Position numbers and translations under genes: made by a program. The notes below the pieces were generated by a model. The model was not told the origin of the DNA. It made no database searches and worked only from the letters and a program-made list of their open reading frames with translations. 64,000 nucleotides of DNA from Nitrospinae bacterium AH_259_B05_G02_I21 (GTDB taxonomy: Bacteria; JADFOP01). Where the stretch lies: assembly GCA_027717595.1 (NCBI GenBank), contig JALLOF010000006.1, positions 17,319-81,318 on the forward strand, read 5' to 3'. The stretch's first letter is position 1. Each line of letters begins with the position of its first letter. Shown in pieces: positions 36,524 to 44,508 of this stretch.

Positions 36524-37234
36524 TTACTTGAACGGTACGGACGGTGGCTTCACCCGTCTGACTCCCGGGGGAAGCTTTAGAGCGAAGACGGTTTCGTCGA
36601 GCCCGCGATTAATCCGTATGGCATTATACCGAATATCGGTCAGATTTCCAAAGTGGTCAACTATAACGCTGCGTACGATGTCGTAAGTGGGCTTCGCCAC
36701 ATCGAGGCGCAGCTCCTTGAGCTGGGGGTTTTCCTCCTTGGGCGTCAGGACGAGACGCCAGGCCGCTCCTCCCGGGTTCCCGCTGATAGGTTCCACCCGG
36801 ACCCAAAACAGCTCCTTAATCTTTCCTTGACCCGTCAGGAAGGCCATCGGGTGTCTGGAGCGATAGACATCGGCTACAGGCTGTTCAAGTAATTGATTAA
36901 TTTCCTGGGTGTAAATGCTTAATATCTCGCCGTTTAGGAGAATAACTTGCCTCTCGGGCTCGAGGTAGTCCCACCGCATTTTGCCTGGCTTCTTGATGTA
37001 GACCTTCCCCGAGGAGAGCTGCGTTTCGTTCAAGATTTTTAGGGTTGCGCGCTGGGTGAAGGAGGCCTCAAGGTCGCGGGTCGTCTCATATCGGTGCTGA
37101 ACGTGAGCCACGATCTCTTCGGGTGTCTCCGCCCGGGCTGCCCGAAGCGGTGGCCCCAAGAGGAAGAACGCGAGAGAGGCCCCAAGGAGCGGCACGAGCC
37201 TCAGTGCGGTGCGGTTGTCAATCCCTGGAACCAT
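36524..37234 (-). CDS. lolA: Outer-membrane lipoprotein carrier protein LolA
   Basis: A 236-residue periplasmic chaperone carrying lipoproteins from the LolCDE complex to the outer membrane. The signal peptide (LVPLLGASLAFFLLGPPLRAARA) is followed by the LolA beta-barrel half: LEASFTQRATLKIL, GKVYIKKPGKMRWDYLEPERQ and a C-terminal block ending LPPGVRRVKPP. It overlaps the rhomboid gene by 17 bases. LolB was not seen. Confidence 0.9.
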   Translation of the reverse strand: MVPGIDNRTALRLVPLLGASLAFFLLGPPLRAARAETPEEIVAHVQHRYETTRDLEASFTQRATLKILNETQLSSGKVYIKKPGKMRWDYLEPERQVILLNGEILSIYTQEINQLLEQPVADVYRSRHPMAFLTGQGKIKELFWVRVEPISGNPGGAAWRLVLTPKEENPQLKELRLDVAKPTYDIVRSVIVDHFGNLTDIRYNAIRINRGLDETVFALKLPPGVRRVKPPSVPFK

Positions 37235-37946
37235 GGTGGCGCCCTGAGCGGAAGGGATTGAGATTCAAGGAGGTGCGAGATCTTCGTGCGAGGAAGAGCT
37301 TCAGAAGAACGAGCCCGGAGACGAACCCCCCGATGTGGGCGAACCAGGCCACCCCTGCCGTGTGCCCTGCGCTCAGGGCCGCCGTCCCGCTAATCACTTG
37401 CACGACAATCCAGAACGAGAGGACGATGAGGGCCGGAACGCGGATTATCTGCACGAAAAACCCAAGGAAGATGACCGTGAGGACTCGGGCGTTGGGATAC
37501 AGGAGCAAATACGCCCCCAGGACGCCGGAAACCGCACCGCTGGCCCCAACCATGGGGATGCGGGAGGCGGGGTTCATGTAAATTTGGCTGTACGTAGCGG
37601 CCAAGCCGCAGACCAGAAAAAAGAGCAGAAAGCGAAACCGGCCCATCACGTCTTCAACGTTGTTACCGAAAATCCATAAGTAGAGCATATTGCCGAAGAG
37701 GTGGAAAAGGCCGCCGTGGATGAACATCGACGTAAGCAGGGTCGATTTCAGGGGCAATGTGATGCGGGGCACCAGATCGATATTGTTGGTTATCTCAAAC
37801 GGGACGACGCCCAGGGCGTAGATGAAGGCCTGCTGGTGGGGCCCCAGCGACATTTGGTACAGAAAGACAAGAATATTGAGGGCAATGAGCCCTATGGTGA
37901 CTACAGGAGTCCTCTCGGTCGGGATGTCGTCTTTAAGCGGCAGCAC
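37218..37946 (-). CDS. Rhomboid-family intramembrane serine protease
   Basis: A 242-residue membrane protein with about six helices. The catalytic serine is in VGASGAVSGVLGAY and the histidine in FAHIGGFVSGL; HGGLFHLFGNMLYLWIFG is the typical helix-2 signature. It fits the small bacterial rhomboid class. Its 3' end overlaps the start of lolA, so the two are likely co-translated. The substrate is unknown. Confidence 0.93.
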   Translation of the reverse strand: MLPLKDDIPTERTPVVTIGLIALNILVFLYQMSLGPHQQAFIYALGVVPFEITNNIDLVPRITLPLKSTLLTSMFIHGGLFHLFGNMLYLWIFGNNVEDVMGRFRFLLFFLVCGLAATYSQIYMNPASRIPMVGASGAVSGVLGAYLLLYPNARVLTVIFLGFFVQIIRVPALIVLSFWIVVQVISGTAALSAGHTAGVAWFAHIGGFVSGLVLLKLFLARRSRTSLNLNPFRSGRHHGSRD

Positions 37947-38010
37947 GTCCGGTCCCTACAAGTGTCGAGAACAAAACCTTTTAGTTAGACCCAGGAGAGG
38001 AGCCAAGCGT

Positions 38011-38469
38011 TCATTCCTCCTTGGGCGACTCTACGACAAGCCCAGCTTGGCTGAGCAGGGCTGCGCACACCCCCCGGCCTTCAACCAACTCCCCATTGCG
38101 CCAGACCCTTGTTGTCCCACAGGCCGGGCTCTTGTCGCACAGAATGGCTCGCCTAGCCCCGATCTCGAGGGCTATCCGTTCGACTTCCTTGGCGCCCCGG
38201 CGATAGGCCTCGCTCACATCCGTCCCCGAGGCCGTCCTTAGCTCACCTCGGCCCGCAAGAAGGTCCTCCCCGTCACCCTCGGTGAATTGGGCCGGCTCGC
38301 GCGGAGTCGGGAGGCCACCGAGCTGTTCCGGGCAAACCGGGAGGGCCTTTCCTTCAACAACGAGCCGAGCCACAGCGTCGTTCCGTCTGTGGTCCCCATC
38401 GTAGCGACATCGGACACCGGCAAGACAGGCGCTCACGATGATGAGGGGTTTCTCTTTTTTATCAGCCAC
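38011..38469 (-). CDS. DUF523 family protein
   Basis: A 152-residue protein with the DUF523 pattern: IIVSACLAGVRCRYDG at the N terminus, LPVCPEQLGGLPTPREPA and LCDKSPACGTTRVW. Four conserved cysteines suggest metal or Fe-S binding. Function is not established; some DUF523 relatives are linked to 2-thiouracil desulfidase activity. It sits 22 bases from purN. Confidence 0.88.
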   Translation of the reverse strand: MADKKEKPLIIVSACLAGVRCRYDGDHRRNDAVARLVVEGKALPVCPEQLGGLPTPREPAQFTEGDGEDLLAGRGELRTASGTDVSEAYRRGAKEVERIALEIGARRAILCDKSPACGTTRVWRNGELVEGRGVCAALLSQAGLVVESPKEE

Positions 38470-38491
38470 TTATCCTCTATCCCTTAACCCA

Positions 38492-39169
38492 TTACATGAA
38501 GGCTTCTATGGGCGGTTGATGGGCAATCCGCCTATTGGATTCTATTTGAGCTCCATCCAAAAGCACCCTCCCGCCCTTGAGGTGAAGCCGCCCTTCGGCA
38601 ATCCACTGGAGTGCCTGTGGGTAGATTTTGTGCTCCTCGGCGAGGATGCGTTCGGCCAGTCGCTCCTCGGTGTCGTCGTCCAGGACCGGAACGGAGGCCT
38701 GAATGATTATGGGCCCTGCATCCACCTCCTCCGTGACGAAGTGGACCGTGCACCCGCTGAACTTGACCCCGTGCTCCAGGGCCTTGCGCTGGACCTTAAG
38801 GCCCGGGAAGGAGGGAAGCAGGGAAGGATGAATATTGACGATGCGTTGGGGATAAGCCTCGATAACGACGGGAGTCAGGATGCGCATGAAGCCGGCGAGG
38901 CAGACCAACTCCACCCCGTTGCCTTGGAGACACTCAACGAGGGCCTTGTCGTAGGCCTCACGAGAAGCGTGTTCGGCCGGGCCTAGAACGATGGTCTTTA
39001 TCCCGTGATTCTCCGCCCGCTCCAGGGCGTACGCCCCCTCTCGGTCCGAGACGACACAGGCGATTTGTGCGGCTAGGCGGCCCGCCTCAATAGCATCGAT
39101 AATCGCCTGAAGATTGCTCCCCCTTCCGCTTACGAGAACCCCAAGGGCCAGTCGCTGCTTGGAACCCAT
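38492..39169 (-). CDS. purN: Phosphoribosylglycinamide formyltransferase
   Basis: A 225-residue enzyme that adds a formyl group from 10-formyl-tetrahydrofolate in purine synthesis. The signatures VLVSGRGSNLQAIIDAI, LAGFMRILTPVV and RIVNIHPSLLPSFPG (catalytic Asn and His), and the later VDAGPIIIQASVPV, are intact. It lies 56 bases after the NtrX-LpxC gene. Confidence 0.96.
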   Translation of the reverse strand: MGSKQRLALGVLVSGRGSNLQAIIDAIEAGRLAAQIACVVSDREGAYALERAENHGIKTIVLGPAEHASREAYDKALVECLQGNGVELVCLAGFMRILTPVVIEAYPQRIVNIHPSLLPSFPGLKVQRKALEHGVKFSGCTVHFVTEEVDAGPIIIQASVPVLDDDTEERLAERILAEEHKIYPQALQWIAEGRLHLKGGRVLLDGAQIESNRRIAHQPPIEAFM

Positions 39170-39225
39170 AAGTCCCCTGCCCTGTTTGGCGGCGCGAAGT
39201 GACGAAGGCGCACCCTCCCCCCGGT

Positions 39226-41415
39226 CTAGAGGGAAGGCACGAGGTGACGAAGCCGGTTCAGAAGGGCGATGTTCTCTTTGTGGCCCGTCCGCACGGCCAC
39301 CACGCGGCCGCGAACGGGTCGTCCCAAGAGGTACAAGTCCCCGATGATGTCCAGAATCTTGTGGCGAACGAACTCATCCGGAAATCGGAGCTCCGTGTTG
39401 ATGACCCTTCCATCATCGACCAGGATGACGTTATCGAGGCGGCCGCCGCCTACGAGGCCCATCTTCTCGAGCTTCTCGACGTCTTTTAGAAACCCGAACG
39501 TTCGGGCCGGTGCAATGGTTCGACGGAAGTGCTCGGGGCCCTCGTAGGTGTACTTGAAGTACTGGGTGCCGATCGGCGGCGGGTACTCCAAGGTGTACTC
39601 GACCGTTAACTCATCGGCCGGCTCGATGCGGATGGAGCGGCCCTCCTCGTCGGAATACTCGACCGGCTCCTCGACCCTAAGCTCCTCGAGTCCCCCATCC
39701 TGCTCCTCGATGCCTCCGTCCTCAATGAGCTGGCAAAAATCGGACGCCGACCCATCCATGATAGGGACCTCTTCGGCTATTTTCACCAGGAGGTTGGTAA
39801 TCCGATAGGCGTGCAAGGCCGCTAAGATGTGTTCGATCGTGCGGGCCGCCGCCTTGTTGCCCCGCAGAGTCGTAGCGTATTCAGTGTTCTCCACGTAATC
39901 CAAGTGGGCCTGGACGGTCTCGCCCGTAGTGATGTTCCCGAAGTGGATCCCGCTGTTGGGGGGCATGGGAGTCAAGATCAGGCCCGTCTTGAGCCCGGAG
40001 TGGAGGCCCTGGCCGCAGAGCACCACGGAGCGCCGCAGGGTCCGCTGGCGGCCTTGTGCTTTCTTCTCCTGGCTCAGCGCGATGCCTCTCGAGGAGATCT
40101 TTTTTTGCAGCGCGCCGGGCTTAAGCTTCAGGGCTTTCGCCGTCGCGGGAACCTCCCAGCGGTGCTTCCGCAGGTGATGGAGGAGATAGGTGCGCTCCCA
40201 GGCCTCCCGAGCTTCACGGAGGGAGCCGTATCCCTCAAAGGCTACCCGCTCCGCGCTCCCGTCGTCGCCCCTGATGGAAGGCGGAATATCTTCGTAGGCG
40301 ATGATTTCCAGCGGGACGGTAATCACGAGCCGCTCGAGGATGTTCTTCAGCTCCTTGATGTTGCCGGGCCAGGGGTGGTTGACGAGCGCCGCAAGGGCTT
40401 TATCGTCCAGGCTCTTTTGTGGCTTGCCGTATTCGCGAGCCAGGCTGCCAAGGAACGTACTGGCGAACAGGGGAATGTCTTCCTTCCGCTCCCGAAGCGG
40501 GGGAACCTCCAAGACGCGCTCGGAGAAGCACTTCGCGAGGTCAGGCTTGATGCCGATCCGCGCCCCCTCACCCACCACATCGATACTGCTTGCGGCCACC
40601 ACCCGGACGTGACATCGCACGGGCTTTCGAGAACGCACCCTTTGGAAGGACCCATCTTTGAGGAACTTCTGGAGGGCCGTCTGACACGCTGCAGGCATCC
40701 GGTCGATGTCGTCGATGAACAACGTCCCCCCGTCGGCCTCTTCCAGCTTCCCGACTCGGGCGTGCCCGTCGCCGCGGCCGGCCTCACCGAAGAGCGCCGC
40801 CTTGATACCTGGCTCCGGAGTGGCGGCGCAGTTCAGCTTGACGAACGGCCCCGGCCTCGCCCCATGGAGGATGCGAGCGAAAAATTCCTTGCCGGTTCCA
40901 TGCTCGCCGATGAGAAGCAGGGGCTGATTGGAGGGTCCCAGTTCGGCGACCGCCTGGCGGAGCGCCTCGATCTTGGGGTTGGCTCCCAAGATGTTTTCGG
41001 GCTTCGGAGGTGGTTCTCGGTGGATTTTCTCCTCACGATACAGGCGCTGGCTGGCGATGGCCTCGTTGACGGATTGGACCACCCCGTCGAGAGAGAGCGG
41101 CTTCTCGATGAAGTCAAAGGCCCCGAGCTTCGTGGCCTTGACGGCGCTTTCGATGCTCCCGTGGCCGCTCATGATGATCACTTCAACGTCCTCGCGGAAG
41201 GACTCCCGGATGTTCTGGAGGGTCTCGATGCCGTCCATCCCCGGCATCCAGATATCCAGCAGGATCAGGTCCGGGTCGGCGGCCTTGATGAGTTCCATCG
41301 CCTGGGCGCCGTTTTCGGCCTTCATCACGCGGTAGCCTTCGTCGGCAAGAATGGCCCCCAGCGAATCGAGGATGCTTCGCTCATCATCAACGATTAAAAT
41401 GTTGCCCTTGGGCAT
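39226..41415 (-). CDS. NtrX-type response regulator fused to LpxC
   Basis: One 729-codon frame encodes two proteins that are normally separate. Residues 1-125 are a receiver with phosphoacceptor Asp54 and the usual acidic pair and Lys105. Residues about 140-375 are an AAA+ domain: Walker A GEHGTGKE 170-177, Walker B GGTLFIDD 229-236, WPGNIKEL. The stretch 209-222 lacks the GAFTGA loop that touches sigma-54. A Fis-type helix-turn-helix spans about 415-445. Residues 459-729 are LpxC, the zinc deacetylase committing UDP-acyl-GlcNAc to lipid A: H529, H685 and D689 as zinc ligands, H712 (GHKEN) as catalytic base, plus ARTFGF and GGRLDN. No methionine lies near the junction, so a separate LpxC start is unlikely. 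The kinase gene ntrY lies just upstream. Confidence 0.93.
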   Translation of the reverse strand: MPKGNILIVDDERSILDSLGAILADEGYRVMKAENGAQAMELIKAADPDLILLDIWMPGMDGIETLQNIRESFREDVEVIIMSGHGSIESAVKATKLGAFDFIEKPLSLDGVVQSVNEAIASQRLYREEKIHREPPPKPENILGANPKIEALRQAVAELGPSNQPLLLIGEHGTGKEFFARILHGARPGPFVKLNCAATPEPGIKAALFGEAGRGDGHARVGKLEEADGGTLFIDDIDRMPAACQTALQKFLKDGSFQRVRSRKPVRCHVRVVAASSIDVVGEGARIGIKPDLAKCFSERVLEVPPLRERKEDIPLFASTFLGSLAREYGKPQKSLDDKALAALVNHPWPGNIKELKNILERLVITVPLEIIAYEDIPPSIRGDDGSAERVAFEGYGSLREAREAWERTYLLHHLRKHRWEVPATAKALKLKPGALQKKISSRGIALSQEKKAQGRQRTLRRSVVLCGQGLHSGLKTGLILTPMPPNSGIHFGNITTGETVQAHLDYVENTEYATTLRGNKAAARTIEHILAALHAYRITNLLVKIAEEVPIMDGSASDFCQLIEDGGIEEQDGGLEELRVEEPVEYSDEEGRSIRIEPADELTVEYTLEYPPPIGTQYFKYTYEGPEHFRRTIAPARTFGFLKDVEKLEKMGLVGGGRLDNVILVDDGRVINTELRFPDEFVRHKILDIIGDLYLLGRPVRGRVVAVRTGHKENIALLNRLRHLVPSL

Positions 41416-41438
41416 GGCGGGGCTCCAATCCCGTGACT

Positions 41439-43700
41439 TCAGGCTTCAGCCGGAAGCTCGATGACGACCCTCGTACCTCGCGGGGCGTTGTCCTCGATAC
41501 GGATGTATCCGCTGTGGTCCGCAATTATTCTGTTCACGATGGCCAACCCCAGGCCCGTGCCGTCTCGCTTGGTCGAGAAATAGGGCAGGAAGAGCTTGTC
41601 CTTGTCCTCGGGGGCCACGCCGACCCCCTCGTCGGCGACCTCGATGAGCACGGCGTTGATCGTGGTGTCGTAGCTAGTTGAGATGGCAATGCGGCCGCCG
41701 TTGCCCATTGCTTCCACGGCGTTATCAATGAGATTGGTGAAGACGCGCTTCATCTGCTCGTTGTCGACGTTGATGGTCGGCACGTCTGAGGCGAAGTTTT
41801 GGTCGATGGTCAGGTCTCGGTGGGAGGTCCGATACAGGGTGATGCTCTCTTCAATGACGCGGTGGATGTCGCTCGGCACTAGTTGAACCTCGGGCATGCG
41901 GGCGAAACGGGAGAACTCGTCCACAAGGCGCTTGAGGCCCTCCACCTCGGTCACGATGGTCTGGATGCTCGGCTCCAAAATGGTGCCCAGGCCCTTGGTG
42001 CCTCGGCGGTACTTTTTGAGCACGCGCTCGGCAGAGAGCTGGATGGGGGTCAGCGGATTCTTGATCTCGTGGGCGATGCGCCGGGCAACCTCCTGCCAGG
42101 CGGCGGCCCGTTGGGCCTTGATGAGCTCGGTCAGGTCTTCAAAGACGACCAAGACTCCGAGGGGGTTGTTGTCGGCATCGCTCAGAGCTGTGATGTTAAT
42201 CACCAGGGTCAAGACCTGGCCCCCCACGGTCACGTGCACCTGGTTAGAGCGGTGGCGGCGGGAGTCCTGCTCGACTTGGGCGACGGCTTCGGCAAAGGGC
42301 GTCAATCCGAGCTCCTTGAATGTCTCATCGTAGGGCCGACCGATGGCCCCCTCCTCCTCGATCTGGAGCATGCGCTGGGCGGCCATATTGATGGTCGAGA
42401 CCGCCCCGTGTTGGTCAATCGATATGACGCCCGTTTTGATGTTCTGCAAGATGGTCTCGATGTAGCCTCGCCGCTCGTCCAGCTCCACGTTGCTCGATCG
42501 CAGATTTTCGGCCGCCTGCTCGAGGTCCCCCTTGCTGGCTTTGAGGTCGTAGGTCATTTTATTGAAGGAGTCAACGAGCATGCCAATCTCATCGTCGGCC
42601 TTAACGTCGATATGAAAATCGAGATTGCCCTGAGCGATGGCATGGGTTCCTTCTGCCAACACCTGGATGGGGATCGTGATGCCTCTGGCGAGGTAAAAAG
42701 CAAACCATATGGCGCAGAAGATGATAAGGAGCGCAAAGAGGAGAAAGAGGATGATATAGTGAGCCTTGATGGGCTTCTTGAAGACCTTGATTTGCTTGTA
42801 CTCGTCAAAAGCGGTGGTGATTCCTTTGAGCCGCCCGACGAGGCTCTCCGGCATGTAGCTTGTCGCCACAACCAGCCCAACGAGCTTCCCGCCTGCTCCG
42901 TCTGCAAAGACGGGCGCAACGGCGCGGATGACCTCACCCTTCTTGAGCGGCTCGGCGAACACGGCCCCGCCGCCACGGTGGGCTTTTTCGGAGATCTCAG
43001 CTTTCAGCCCCCCTGAGAGCAGGTTCACCTTGATATCACCATTCTGGACGCTGGCTATGTTGAAGCGATTTGGCCCGAAGACCTGGAGGGCATCGATCTG
43101 CAGGTCTTCCCGAGCGGTGGCCAACATAGGCCAAAGCTTCGCCTCCCCCCCATCAGCCAAAAGACCTCTGCCAGCCAAGTCCTCGGCCATCTCTTGCGCC
43201 TTGAGAATGGTCTTTCGCTCGAGCGAGTGATAATACGTCTTTGCGACGGCCATCGATTCTTCCAGGGAGCGTTCGACCTGGATGCTGAACCAGGTCTCAA
43301 TGGAGCTGGTGATGATTCCGCTGGCCACCAAGAAGAGAGCTACCGAGGGGACGAGGGCCAGGCCGACGAAGGCTAGGACCAGCTTGGTTTTGAACTTGCT
43401 CCCGATGATTTTGCCCTTGCGCTCGAAATAGAGCTTGACGAGGTTTCGCAAGATAACGAGCACGAGAGCAATGAGAGCGATGATGTTGAGGTTGACGAGG
43501 GCGAAAACCAAGACATTGTTTGCAAACGGCGATGGGACCCCCATATCGAGCACATAGCTTTCAAGGGCGGTCATGAGCAGAAAGAGGAGCGCAACGCTGA
43601 TAATGATCCGCCTGGTGCGTCGCCGGCGCCTCAGGCGCTCGAGCTCGGGGCTCGGGTGCCGGGGGCTTTCCGTGGCGGGGGATGGCGGGGTGTTCGTCAT
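41439..43700 (-). CDS. NtrY-type sensor histidine kinase
   Basis: A 753-residue membrane kinase. Three N-terminal helices (residues about 30-145), an external domain, a further helix (YIILFLLFALLIIFCAIWF), HAMP, PAS (about 400-520), then HisKA with phosphoacceptor His in RRIAHEIKNPLTP and an ATPase domain with EVADEGVGVAPEDKDKLFLPYF and GTGLGLAIV. This layout is that of NtrY. It overlaps the DUF4390 gene by four bases and lies 23 bases before the NtrX-LpxC gene, its evident partner. Confidence 0.94.
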   Translation of the reverse strand: MTNTPPSPATESPRHPSPELERLRRRRRTRRIIISVALLFLLMTALESYVLDMGVPSPFANNVLVFALVNLNIIALIALVLVILRNLVKLYFERKGKIIGSKFKTKLVLAFVGLALVPSVALFLVASGIITSSIETWFSIQVERSLEESMAVAKTYYHSLERKTILKAQEMAEDLAGRGLLADGGEAKLWPMLATAREDLQIDALQVFGPNRFNIASVQNGDIKVNLLSGGLKAEISEKAHRGGGAVFAEPLKKGEVIRAVAPVFADGAGGKLVGLVVATSYMPESLVGRLKGITTAFDEYKQIKVFKKPIKAHYIILFLLFALLIIFCAIWFAFYLARGITIPIQVLAEGTHAIAQGNLDFHIDVKADDEIGMLVDSFNKMTYDLKASKGDLEQAAENLRSSNVELDERRGYIETILQNIKTGVISIDQHGAVSTINMAAQRMLQIEEEGAIGRPYDETFKELGLTPFAEAVAQVEQDSRRHRSNQVHVTVGGQVLTLVINITALSDADNNPLGVLVVFEDLTELIKAQRAAAWQEVARRIAHEIKNPLTPIQLSAERVLKKYRRGTKGLGTILEPSIQTIVTEVEGLKRLVDEFSRFARMPEVQLVPSDIHRVIEESITLYRTSHRDLTIDQNFASDVPTINVDNEQMKRVFTNLIDNAVEAMGNGGRIAISTSYDTTINAVLIEVADEGVGVAPEDKDKLFLPYFSTKRDGTGLGLAIVNRIIADHSGYIRIEDNAPRGTRVVIELPAEA

Positions 43701-44347
43701 GGAGCACGCTCGGACGGCGGAGTGGACGAACCTGAAGCGTTGGAGGAGACCAGATCCTCGAGCGCGAACAGTTCAGACTGTTTCCACCCGGTCCTGACCT
43801 TGAACGAAGAGATGAAAAGCAGCACAGATTTCAATGCGGAACGGGACTGGTCTGTTTTAACCATCGCGCGGACCCTCACGTAATACTTCTGTTTGGGATC
43901 AAGGTCCGCGACGCTCACCAGGGGCAGGACCTCCACGGGGGTGACCCACTTCTTCACCTCCTCGAGGTCTTTTGAGGTTCGCCTCCATGAGGCTGAGTTT
44001 CCCTTTTGTGCCACTTGAAACTCGCTGGTCAAGGAGTTGAACGTCACAACCCGCTCTAGGGCTTTCGAGGCGATGGATTCGTCGGCCCACAACGGCTTCT
44101 TGCTCCAAAGCTCGATCTCATACGAGAATGTCGCCGGGATGCCGCTCGTGAGGGTCTCGGTGAGGGTCTTCGAGAACCCCCCAAGCAGGCGCGTCGAGAC
44201 GCACACTTTGCCATCCAATTTCACAACTTTCAGGGGTTCAAGGGAAGAATCGGCAGCCCCCTCGCTTGGTACGGCCAGAAGGAGTATTCCAGCCACGACC
44301 ACGGCCGCAAACTTCCAGCCGAGCCCCGTGTGGTCGGCCTGAGGCAT
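43697..44347 (-). CDS. DUF4390 exported protein
   Basis: A 216-residue protein from ATG 44347, with a hydrophobic export signal (FAAVVVAGILLLAVPSEGAA) and a beta-rich domain that matches DUF4390, a family commonly encoded next to NtrY-like kinases. An extended frame runs to 44443 but has only a TTG start. The overlapping stop/start with ntrY and a likely periplasmic location suggest it feeds the external part of the kinase; this is inference. Confidence 0.82.
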   Translation of the reverse strand: MPQADHTGLGWKFAAVVVAGILLLAVPSEGAADSSLEPLKVVKLDGKVCVSTRLLGGFSKTLTETLTSGIPATFSYEIELWSKKPLWADESIASKALERVVTFNSLTSEFQVAQKGNSASWRRTSKDLEEVKKWVTPVEVLPLVSVADLDPKQKYYVRVRAMVKTDQSRSALKSVLLFISSFKVRTGWKQSELFALEDLVSSNASGSSTPPSERAP

Positions 44348-44508
44348 GGTCACAGAGGTATCCCTTATCTCCGGCGATAGATCAACCCTAGCAGTGTGGC
44401 CTCGTATCGGCCGACATTCTAGCAAATCCCAAGCAAAAAGCAAGGGGAAAAGGAGGAAGTGAAAGAGCCAGGTGCCCTTTTTTCAAAGGGTTGCTTCCCT
44501 ACCCATCA

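Noticed and set aside
39829..41397. A 522-codon plus-strand open frame opposite the NtrX-LpxC gene
   Set aside because: It is a GC-driven shadow. The minus-strand frame has full domain matches, and the plus frame has no recognisable motif.
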